A stretch of 64,000 nt of DNA from Lineolata rhizophorae (taxonomy: Eukaryota; Ascomycota; Dothideomycetes; Lineolatales; Lineolataceae): positions 193,997 through 257,996 of the forward strand of contig MU001682.1 of the NCBI GenBank assembly GCA_010093515.1, given 5' to 3'. A program made the translations under genes and the position numbers. Each line of letters starts with the position of its first letter. Position 1 is the first letter of the stretch. Below the pieces are notes generated by a model that ran no database searches, was not told the origin of the DNA, and worked only from the letters and a program-made list of their open reading frames with translations. Positions 56,164 through 64,000 of this stretch are shown here, in pieces.

Positions 56164-57043
56164 TTAATCCTTCTTCAAGTCCCTATATACCTCCTCAATG
56201 CCATCCCTCGTGATGATCATCATTTGCAGTCCGTCACCAACCTCAATATGCCTCTCCACAGCGCTCGTAAACGCATCCTGCACTAGCTCCTCGACCGTTC
56301 CTCGCGGCAAATCGTAGGGCTTCCGCGGCTCGAGCGCGTGTCCCTGGCCGCTGCCCGGTACGTTTTGGTTCTTGAAGTTAACCTGGTTGTCAAGGAAGGG
56401 CATGATGAGGCTGGCGGCTGCACCGCCGGCGCGGCACTGCTCGCGCTCGTAGCTGCCGACGGGGTCGTAGCTGTAGAGGGCGCCGCGGCCGCTCTCGTCC
56501 AAGCCGGCCAGGATCGCCGCCACGTAGAAGGGGAAGAAGCGTTTCATGTAGAGCAGGTGCGACAAGCGCTGTGCGCACGCCGCCACGCCCATCGGCTTGC
56601 CGTGCTGGTACCGGTACATCTTGACGATGGTGTCGAGGCGCTCGGCCAGCGCGGCGCCGTCGGCCGCGAAGCCTACCACCGACAGCGCAATGGGCGGCGT
56701 GTCGGGCGCATCGCCCCCGATCTTGTACAGCTTCGGCGCGTACCGCGTGTTGATGTTATAGCCGGACGTGCTGCGAGTGTCGCCGGCCAGGATGGCGAAG
56801 TCGGCGCCGGAGATGCCCAGCGTAGAGCCGCCGTTGTCCGTGTAGCTAGGTTGGTTTTGGTCAGCCGAGTATGAAGAGCAAGCCTTGATTGAAATCTCAA
56901 AAGAAATATGCTTACGGATAAAAGCCATGCTGTCGCTCGCCGGCTGCGGATGATGGGCCGGGTGCTTGTCGTACAGCTGGTGTCTCGCGGAATGAGTAGC
57001 CCGGGCCTTCGGGTATTGGTGCACCTTGGAAAATGGAGCCCAT
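56164..57043 (-). CDS. PRE7: 20S proteasome subunit beta-6 (PSMB1/Pre7)
   Basis: Non-catalytic beta subunit of the 20S core. Two exons, 57043-56916 and 56845-56164, give 269 aa. Spliced, the N-terminus is MGSIFQGAPIPEGPGYSFRE...HGFYPYTDNGGSTLGISG. The phase-2 junction at 56916/56845 decides the start, since the other long frame over the first exon does not join in frame. Conserved segments are DFAILAGDTRSTSGYNINTR, LLYMKRFFPFYVAAILAGLD, SYDPVGSYEREQCRAGGAAA and FTSAVERHIEVGDGLQMMII, all very close to yeast Pre7. As in other beta6 subunits there is no catalytic N-terminal Thr expected. It is divergent from the SAP30BP-like gene. Confidence 0.95.
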
Positions 57044-57362
57044 GGCTGTGTCTTGTAGATGGGTACGCAAGAAAACAGAGGGGGGGTGAAGAGATGGGGT
57101 GGGAGAAGGAGAGCTTGGGTGGCTTGGAGATTTACAGCGGTGAGTGTTGCTGGGATGCAGAGACAGCTTGGGGGTTGACGCGAGCTCTAGCTGCCTGCTG
57201 GCTTATAAGCGCGCTTAGCGCTGCGCCGCGATCCGCCCGCGGTCAATCGCGTCTTAGCGTGGCCTCGTGCCGCTCCTCGACACCAACCACTCTCTACTCT
57301 TGCGATACTGTGACCACTCCCGCACACACGATTGTTGCAAATACCGGGCAATTTAACTTGTG
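57044..57362. promoter_or_regulatory. Bidirectional promoter of PRE7 and the SAP30BP-like gene
   Basis: 319 bp between two divergent ATGs. No recognisable TATA or proteasome-control element was found by eye. Confidence 0.5.
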
Positions 57363-58405
57363 ATGCTCGGCCTAAGTGGCTATTCAAGCAGCGAGGAGGA
57401 GGGTAGTCCTCCTCCACAGCCTACAAAGGTAAGCGTCCGTCTATAGCGCGTCGCATCTAAGTTCTGAGATACCTACTAAGCAACAAGACTGCAGCAGGCG
57501 AATGCACCTCCGCGGGTGGCAGAAGCGGCGGATGATAAGAAAGAGATTGCAGGTAAATATGCACCCCGAAGTGGTCTAGGTTAATCTAAAACGCGATAGC
57601 GACTTCAAAACCATCCGAGCCCTCCCAGCCTGCGACAACATCACATCCGAGCAATGGCACCGCAGAAGGCCAAAATGACACGGAATCAATGTCCAAGGCG
57701 CAGCCACCATCTGCAACATTGGCACCACCAACCTCAGAGCCGGCGGCAAGCGCCTCCCCCGGCGCTGCCGCGACTCCCGCCTCGGCGCGCGACTCGTCTC
57801 AGTCGCCCTACACGGCGGCGCGCGACCTGACGCACCAGCTGACGATGCCGCCGGTACCCAACTTTGCGATCCCGGACTCGCCGCCGGGCAGCCCGCCGGC
57901 GGACGCGACGGCCAAATTCGACCGCTTCCTAGCGCTCAAGCGCACCGGGGTCCACTTCAACTCGAAGCTGGCCAACTCGGCCGCGCTGCGCAATCCGGGC
58001 CTCCTGACCAAGCTGCGCGAGTTCGCGGGCATCGGCGACGACGGCGGGGAGGAAGGGAACCAGTACGCGCAGGCGCTGCCCCAGGGTCTGGGCGTAAGAG
58101 TCGAGTGGCCGGAGTGGGCATTCGCAGACAGGTTGGAGGCGGCGCAGGCCGGGGTAAGGAAGAAGAGGGAAGGGGAAGCGAGGGCGAAGGGCAGGGAGGG
58201 GGTGGAATTTGTGGCCGCCGGACAGGATGTGCCTGGTGGTTCTGGAAAGAAGTCGAAAGGGGCGCGAGAGAGCGTGCCAGAGAGGCTCAGAAAAGGAGTA
58301 GACGAAGGCAGGCAAAAGAGTTTGCCTAAGGAAGCGGAGAGACGGGGAGGTGAAAGTGGGCGGAAGAGAGCGAGAAGTAGGTCGAGGTCACCGAGGCGGT
58401 ACTAG
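57363..58405 (+). CDS. SAP30BP/HCNGP-like nuclear protein
   Basis: Three exons, 57363-57428, 57498-57552 and 57600-58405, give 308 aa. The acceptor before exon 2 is a CAGCAG pair, so use of the first AG (exon start 57495) would add one Gln. The family (HCNGP/SAP30-binding) is nuclear and linked to transcription and splicing. The N-terminus, MLGLSGYSSSEEE, and the central block PPADATAKFDRFLALKRTGV, HFNSKLANSAALRNPGLLTK are diagnostic. The tail is Lys/Arg/Glu-rich and closes in an RS-like stretch (RARSRSRSPRRY), fitting splicing-speckle location. The exact role in fungi is not established by the sequence. Confidence 0.88.
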
Positions 58406-58958
58406 AGGTCTCGGCAATGAGCCTCGGGAGCTCTCAATTCTGCATCTGATGGAAAGAAGCTTGTCTTTTTATGGATATTCGCGGTCACTAAGGAACTGTA
58501 AGATAGTATTCTTATACCCACGAATTTTAAGGCTGGCATGCCGAGTATGGTACGCTGTGGGCGTGACCACTCCTCTTCGTCTTCATAATTGCACGAAAAG
58601 CGGATGTATTACATACTGTATTTTGCATAGCTTGTGTTGTCACACAGAAAAATAAAAGTGGTATCTAGCTAGCATTGCACACTACCTATGCACTTTTGCC
58701 CATGCGAGACGTGAACTGCGGTGAGCTGTGCTATGATTGGCCGAGCTAAGCGCGCTACCAGCTTCCCTAGCTCATGGGGACCTTGCACGCTGGCGTCAAC
58801 TACAGCTGCCTCACCACCTGCCTAACAAGCTCATCGCCTCCATCGTCGCCAGCCACGTACCTCTCCTTGCCCTTCATCTTCTGAACTGCCTCCCCCCTGT
58901 GCATCTGCTCTACCCCTGCGACTCCATCCTCTATCCGTCCCCTGGAACTCAGTTTGCG
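58406..58958. other. Intergenic region between SAP30BP-like gene and PRE4
   Basis: 553 bp. The left part is A/T-richer 3' flank, and the right part (from about 58.7 kb) is C-rich 5' flank of PRE4. It includes one inverted CCAAT box (separate entry). Confidence 0.5.
58736..58740 (-). promoter_or_regulatory. Inverted CCAAT box upstream of PRE4
   Basis: ATTGG within GATTGGCCGAG lies about 220 bp before the PRE4 ATG, a usual position for the fungal HAP-complex site. Short motif, so low certainty. Confidence 0.3.
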
Positions 58959-59996
58959 ATGAACCACTTTCCGCAAGCATGGGGCCGTGTATGTGCTCCG
59001 CCATCTACGAAGCTGCTCCCGTGTCCGAAGCTAACCAGCCTGAATCGTGCTACTAGCCCCGGGACGATGTCTATGGTGCATACGACGCATCGTACTTGCA
59101 TGACCAGAACGGACCCAAGGCGCATACGCAGTCGCCGATAGTCACCGGAACGTCAGTAGTGGCCATGAAGTTCAAGGACGGCGTCGTCATTGCTACGGAT
59201 AACCTGGGTGAGTGGTAGAAATGCTTCGGAAGCTCTCTTGAGCAATGCAAAAGCTTGTCGAATACGCCAACGCTACCATTCCAACTGCTACGTACTTAGC
59301 CAGCTACCATTGCTTGGCCCCATGCTAACGGGACCTTGTCTTTCCCCCACAGCCTCGTACGGAGCCCTCGCGCGCTTCACCAACGTCAAGCGACTTCGCC
59401 AGTTCAACACGCGCGCTGTGCTCGGGTTCGGCGGTGACGTGTCCGACATGCAGTACCTGGACCGGCTCCTGAGCTCGCTGTCAATCCGCGAGAACTACTC
59501 CGCGTACGCGTCGTCGGCGGACAGCGCCGACGCGACGGAAGCCTCGGCCGAGCTCAACGCCAAGAACCTCCACACCTATCTCTCCAAGGTCATGTACAAG
59601 CGCCGGTCCGACTTCAACCCGCTGTGGAACGCGATCCTGGTGGCCGGCCTGGACGGCGACGGCAAGCCCTTCCTCGCTTCGGCCGACCTGCTCGGCAGCA
59701 CTTTCTCCGCCCCCTCACTCGCCACTGGCTTCGGTGCCCATCTCGCACAGCCGATGATGCGCCGCGTGGTGCCTAACGAGGCGGCCGTAGCGAACACGAC
59801 GCGCGAGATGGCCGAGAAGGCGGTCCGCGACGCGATGAAGGTGCTCTTCTATAGGGATGCGAGAAGCATGGACCGGTATTCGATTGCGATCGTGTCGAAG
59901 GAAGGCGGGGTCGAGATGATGGAAGACGAGCAGTTGGAGGGCCAGAGCTGGGCATTTGCGGATAGGATCAGGGGATATGGGACCCAGGTGAACTAG
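58959..59996 (+). CDS. PRE4: 20S proteasome subunit beta-7 (PSMB4/Pre4)
   Basis: Non-catalytic beta subunit of the 20S core. Three exons, 58959-58988, 59057-59207 and 59353-59996, give 274 aa (yeast Pre4 266). The 10-codon first exon encodes [10 protein letters not shown] and joins in phase 0 to [14 protein letters not shown]. Family segments are [39 protein letters not shown] (spliced as DNL-G-ASYG), [34 protein letters not shown] and [21 protein letters not shown] second proteasome core gene, PRE7, lies only about 2 kb away. Confidence 0.95.
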
Positions 59997-60467
59997 GGCT
60001 AGCTGGTGCGAGCAGGTGGTTGAGGTGCAAGTGGAATGAGTCTTACGGAATTGTAAGATGGTCTTAGTGAAGGATGGATGGAGTCTGACGAGTGCTAAGC
60101 AGGGGACAGTAACGTCATACAGAGCGCCGTGGCGCGATGTACGAATGCTCATATTTAACTGTCAAGTTCGGGCGTGAGGTTCTTGGCACCCTCGAATTGA
60201 TTGACTTGCTTTCATCTTCTCCCATGGGCTAGCACGCGCTAAGTAAGCAGCATAGGTCTAGAATACATGTTTCTATAAGAACGATACGAACGCAAAGCTA
60301 CCCTAACTCCTTCCATCCGTCTACATAGCTAACGAACTACAAAAACTCGGTGACCCGCGAAAGCTCTTGAAGCCATCACGTAGTGGAGTGAAGTTGACAA
60401 GATATTCACAAGGCGGACAAGAAACAACAAGTAAGTATCAAGACAGGTGATAGGATATAGAACAAGG
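59997..60467. other. Convergent 3' flanks of PRE4 and THI80
   Basis: 471 bp without recognised features; moderately A/T-rich from 60.15 to 60.45 kb. Confidence 0.5.
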
Positions 60468-61385
60468 TCAGGTCGAAGTGGCAATTGGAATTTTCTCTTG
60501 CTCCGGCAGACTTGGCGACCGCTCCATGGTGAACAGGACGACCTCGTCTGTATGAACAGTCACGGTGTCGTCAACGATGTGGTTGCTGGTGCTGATGCGG
60601 TAACCCATGCTGGTCTCCCAGTCGGCCACGTCCCACTCCAGCCCGGACGTTGTGATGCGCGCGGGACAAAAGATGGGGATGAGGCCTACGTTCTCGGTGC
60701 AGAAGCCTTCGGAGAAGCGAGTGTGGATCACGTTCTCCCCCTTGAACAGCAGGAACGAGATGTTGGTCTCGGAGAAGAGCCACAGGCGGGCCGCGGGGTG
60801 ATTCCGCCGCTCCCGCAGCAGCTCGTGCAGGATGCCGAGAGCCTGGTCGACGCGGCCGCCGAGGGTGCCGAGGAGGATGGTGTTCTCTCGCGAGGGCCCG
60901 GGCGCGGCGCTGCGGATCTTGTCCAGGGCCTTGCCCAGGTCGGTGCTCATCTGGTCCGGGTTGCGCGTCACTTCTACGTTTCGCGAGGCGTAGTACTGCC
61001 GTACGTCGTCCCGCAGGGAGTCCAGGTCGCCATGGATGTTGTTGGGCAGCTATATACACGGCAGTCAGATGGATCCACGCAGGGAAACGCAGTCCGGAGT
61101 AGCGGGACAGATCCTTCTCGCCTCCCCAAAGGAGGAGAGAAGACGGAAAACGGCACAAAGAGGTCACCTCACAAATTGCTCTCTCCGATCCGCGTGTCCT
61201 TGCCCGAACACGTCGTGCAGCCGGTTCGCTCCGCCGTCGGCGCACAGCACGTACGAGGAGTTGCGCCACAGCCTCTCGAAGACGCCCAGGTCGCCGATTG
61301 GCTGATTGAGGATGACGAGGCCCGGCCGCGCGAGCCCGGCCGCGTAGCTGGCCTGCCGCAGGAAATCGCACGGCCGGTGCTCCAT
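60468..61385 (-). CDS. THI80: Thiamine pyrophosphokinase
   Basis: Transfers pyrophosphate from ATP to thiamine, making thiamine pyrophosphate. Two exons, 61385-61173 and 61049-60468 (phase 0), give 264 aa. Visible family parts are GLVILNQPIGDLGVFERLWR, YVLCADGGANRLHD (nucleotide/thiamine site), IHGDLDSLRDDVRQYYASR (conserved Asp pair), NTILLGTLGGRVDQALGIL, and the C-terminal beta domain with GLEWDVADWETSMGYRISTS and DEVVLFTMER. Two ATGs are in frame. 61385 gives MEHRPCDFLRQ, similar in length to fungal homologues, while 61472 would add 29 Arg/Ser-rich residues and is not excluded. A 475-codon frame on the opposite strand is a shadow. Confidence 0.92.
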
Positions 61386-61776
61386 GCCGTCGCGGCCGCT
61401 GCAGCACGATCGCACGCCCGTGCCGAACGACGATGGTCGGAGCCGAGTGGATCTCGCGGCGCGGCGCAGCATCGACTGCGGAATTCCGGGGCACCGCGCA
61501 AAAGAAGAGCGTTTGAGACGGCCGGGTGGAGCTGGCAGGCGAGAGATTCAGCCTTGCGCGGTCCAGTGCTCTCGTCATGCATTCCGAGCGCAATTGGCGC
61601 GATTGGTTGCGGCGCCGGCGATCTCGCAGACCCTGGATCGGCTCTCGAACTCGCCACCACTAGCCTCGAGCGTCCGCCAACCTCGAGGCTTCGTCCAGTT
61701 TATACCGATATTTACGCCACGACGGTCTTCGCGTGCGCGTGCTTGGAGCGCGGCGCCCTTGCCCAACACCGCCAAC
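61386..61776. promoter_or_regulatory. Bidirectional promoter of THI80 and the NSRP1-like gene
   Basis: 391 bp between divergent ATGs. No riboswitch-like structure or specific site was recognised by eye. Confidence 0.4.
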
Positions 61777-62937
61777 ATGTCGGGCCTCAAATACGGGCTG
61801 AACATGCCCAAAAAATCCCAAGCACCGTCCAAACCAGTGCCTCCCGCCGGTCGCAGACCCGTCTTCGGCGATGACGACGATTCGGAGCCTGAGCGAGCAG
61901 ACGCCGCGCCCGCCGACAACAGCAAGACGATGAAGAAGAAATCGGGGAGCGGCGCCGCACCGTCCAAGCCTCCGGGCACCAAGCCCAAGTCCAAAGTTTC
62001 CATGTACGGCGACCTGTCCGCGACGAGCTCGAGCCGCGAGCAAGCCGAGCAGGCCGAGGCGCTCGACCCGTCCATCTACGACTACGACGCGGCGTACGAC
62101 GCGCTGCACGCGCGGGACGAGGCCAAGAAGGCGGCGGCCAAGGCGGACGCGCAGGAGCGCAAGCCCAAGTACATGGGCAGCCTGCTGGCGGCGGCGGAGA
62201 CGCGCAAGCGCGACCAGCTGCGGGCCAAGGAGAAGATGCTGCAGCGCGAGCGCGAGCAGGAGGGCGACGAGTTCGCCGACAAGGAGAAGTTCGTCACGGC
62301 CGCATACAAGGCGCAGCAGGAGGAGATGAAGCGGCTAGAGGAGGAGGAGCGGCAAAGGGAGGAACAGGAGGAGAGAATGAAAGGCAAAGTTGGCATGCGC
62401 GGCTTCTACCGCAACATGATGGACTCGGACGAGCAGCGGCATCGTGAGATGATAGAGGCTATGCAGGAAGGGCAGAAGGGCGCGCCGAAGAAAGAAGATG
62501 ATGAGGCGTCCAAGGAGAAGACGGAAGCTGAGCTCGCGAGGGAGATGAACGAGAAAGGGGCCAAGGTCATACTCAACGACGAAGGCCAGGTTGCCGATAA
62601 GCGACAGCTTCTATCGGCGGGTCTCAATGTCAGGGCAAAACCAAAAGTAGCAGCGCCTGCCCCGACATTGCCGTCAAGAACCAGCGACGCCCAACAGGCG
62701 TACCAGGGCCGCAATTCGGACAAGCGGGGTATGAGAGAGCGACAATCGCGTATGATTGAGCGACAGTTAGAAGAAGCCGCCAAGCGAGCCGCAGATGAAG
62801 AGGACGAAAAGCGGCGCGAGCTTGAGCACAAGGCTAAAAGTCGTAAGACGGAGAAGGATGTTAGCAGCGCTAAGGAGAGGTATCTTCAGCGCAAGCGGGA
62901 AAAAGAATTGGAGGCGGCGGCTGCAAAGGGAACTTGA
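61777..62937 (+). CDS. NSRP1-like nuclear speckle splicing regulatory protein (DUF2040)
   Basis: Intronless, 386 aa. The N-terminus, MSGLKYGLNMPKK, is conserved in fungal members. The DUF2040 core covers about residues 95-230: ALDPSIYDYDAAYDALHARD, ERKPKYMGSLLAAAETRKRD, and a highly charged coiled coil (QQEEMKRLEEEERQREEQEE). It ends with MRGFYRNMMDSDEQRHREMI. The C-terminus is Lys/Arg/Glu-rich. NSRP1 (CCDC55) affects alternative splicing in animals; the same role in fungi is inference. Confidence 0.9.
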   Translation: MSGLKYGLNMPKKSQAPSKPVPPAGRRPVFGDDDDSEPERADAAPADNSKTMKKKSGSGAAPSKPPGTKPKSKVSMYGDLSATSSSREQAEQAEALDPSIYDYDAAYDALHARDEAKKAAAKADAQERKPKYMGSLLAAAETRKRDQLRAKEKMLQREREQEGDEFADKEKFVTAAYKAQQEEMKRLEEEERQREEQEERMKGKVGMRGFYRNMMDSDEQRHREMIEAMQEGQKGAPKKEDDEASKEKTEAELAREMNEKGAKVILNDEGQVADKRQLLSAGLNVRAKPKVAAPAPTLPSRTSDAQQAYQGRNSDKRGMRERQSRMIERQLEEAAKRAADEEDEKRRELEHKAKSRKTEKDVSSAKERYLQRKREKELEAAAAKGT

Positions 62938-63778
62938 GCCCGCGCACCAAATCCGCCCAGTTTCCCTCATCATCAAAATCACAATGATAGGGTGCGTTCT
63001 GTGTATCTGTGTATCATTGACCGGGACCTGCTTTTAGAGCATACACTGACCGCGTCGCGGAGGTCCCGCTATGAAGGAGGGCTCTCTATTGCGCCCTGTA
63101 TAACTTGAGTCCGGACACTCGGCTTTGGGAGGGTTTCTCAGTGCACATCACTGCGAAAAACCGTCGGTGAGCTTGCCTCACGGTATACCCCTTAGCGGAA
63201 GTCGCCAAAGTCTGAATAAAACTTTGATGCTTTCTGCATCAGAAGGCGCCAGGACAGACCAACGATCGATCCGGACACTGTACAATAGACCACTTGACCT
63301 GCACCGAAGAAATGATAATTCAAGAAAATATACGATAAGATTTACGCATCCTTCCTACATCAGTGGTGACGCGCACCGCACGCTACCCTTCTTCCGTCCA
63401 AACATACTCCAGGCCGTTCCCAACGCGCCCCACATCTAGACTGCTAAATCGCTGCTGGATGAGGCCAACCCTTTCGTTCAACGTCGGTTACGGAAGTGGT
63501 AAACCACATGCTTCCCCGAATCTGAGCCCCATCTTAACTCTACTAAATTACAATGCAAGTGAGTTGACATATTTCTCACACTCCATCTATATCATCGCGT
63601 AGCCCATACGCCATTAGGTATCTACTCGGCAAACCACGAGTACTACCTATCATACTCGGCCGGATCGGGAACCTATCATAGTTGCCCTGGTCGAGGCGCC
63701 AGCGGATTGCCGCACGCGAACCGCAGATCCCCCTCGGTCTCCATAGGAAGAGGTGCTCTACAGCTCCAGCTCGACACT
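62938..63778. other. Intergenic region near the right edge
   Basis: 3' flank of the NSRP1-like gene and then A/T-richer sequence with no credible frame or RNA gene recognised. Confidence 0.5.
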
Positions 63779-63982
63779 CTAGCCGCGTAGTAGCCTCGAG
63801 GTCTGATCCACCTGCCTGCGGATTTGCTCTTGTTGATCGGCTAGACGGTTGAACACCGCAGATGCCTCGCGGTCTGGGCCGGGGACGTGCAAGGCCGGAT
63901 CGTCCCAGTGCCGATTGAGAATCTCTGCTTCGCTTTCGTTTTGTTTTTCGATTAGGTTTCCGCTGATCGGTCTCCTCCCAGT
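63779..63982 (-). CDS. Possible C-terminal exon of a gene running off the right edge
   Basis: Read leftward, one frame gives about 60 coherent residues (GNLIEKQNESEAEILNRHWD ... NRLADQQEQIRRQVDQTSRL) ending in a stop at 63779-63781. The peptide is charged and amphipathic, unlike the Arg/Pro-rich shadow in the neighbouring frame, and a CTAG acceptor lies just before it at 63983. No family recognised, and the gene body lies outside the window. Confidence 0.35.
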   Translation of the reverse strand, partial: TGRRPISGNLIEKQNESEAEILNRHWDDPALHVPGPDREASAVFNRLADQQEQIRRQVDQTSRLLRG

Positions 63983-64000
63983 CTAGCACCGGGGCCGCTT

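Noticed and set aside
56164-57024. 286-aa single-frame version of PRE7 with a start near 57024
   Set aside because: It reads through the intron; the spliced model with the ATG at 57043 restores the conserved FYPYTDNGG junction.
60447-61874. 475-aa plus-strand frame across THI80
   Set aside because: Antisense of thiamine pyrophosphokinase exons, running through its intron and the promoter; no domain.
1-64000. tRNA or rRNA genes
   Set aside because: I looked for GGTTCRANYC-type B-box context with a matching acceptor stem and found none convincing; a covariance-model search would be decisive.

Overview
The window is nuclear DNA of a filamentous ascomycete (Pezizomycotina, probably Sordariomycetes; class level is inference). 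Genes carry short GT-AG introns of about 50-160 nt, genes are dense on both strands, coding DNA is very GC-rich, and single-copy fungal genes such as a Zn2Cys6 regulator, HET-domain and psi-producing oxygenase families are present. I rebuilt exon structures by reading splice sites and frames; every multi-exon model given here sums to a multiple of three.

Layout. 0.7-5.0 kb: a Zn2Cys6/Fungal_trans_2 regulator and the mitochondrial import-motor subunit PAM17 (both +). 6.0-7.9 kb: an uncharacterised protein with two divergent RRM-like regions (-). 8.1-13 kb: an AT-rich, gene-poor island with decayed tandem repeats, ending in a broken HET-domain gene (-). 15.4-18.7 kb: an atypical TBC (Rab-GAP-like) protein with a polyQ tract (-). 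20.4-25.4 kb: a complete 11-exon telomerase reverse transcriptase gene (-). 25.5-28 kb: a repeat island right behind the TERT start codon, with LTR-like fossils, a 7-mer array, a 24-36 bp minisatellite and other short tandem repeats. 30.1-35.8 kb: a large DH-BAR-SH3 type Rho exchange factor (+). 37.1-38.5 kb: a nitronate monooxygenase with a GC-AG intron (-). 39.2-40.4 kb: RPB11 with an unusually long first intron (+). 41.0-45.4 kb: an 11-exon linoleate dioxygenase/diol synthase of the Ppo family (-). 48.2-50.6 kb: a DUF2235 hydrolase (+). 52.4-62.9 kb: a compact housekeeping block: MDM31 (-), PNO1 (+), proteasome beta6/PRE7 (-), a SAP30BP/HCNGP-like protein (+), proteasome beta7/PRE4 (+), thiamine pyrophosphokinase (-), and an NSRP1-like splicing protein (+). 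A possible partial exon runs off the right edge (-).

Functionally this is a mixed chromosomal segment rather than one pathway. The housekeeping block links ribosome assembly (PNO1), proteasome core (PRE7, PRE4), mitochondria (MDM31) and splicing factors through divergent promoters of about 300-400 bp. The most distinctive features are the TERT gene abutting a repeat island, a TBC domain lacking both usual catalytic fingers, a possible second promoter/first exon inside RPB11 intron 1, and the undescribed RRM-like protein beside the decayed AT-rich island. No tRNA, rRNA or CRISPR array was recognised.
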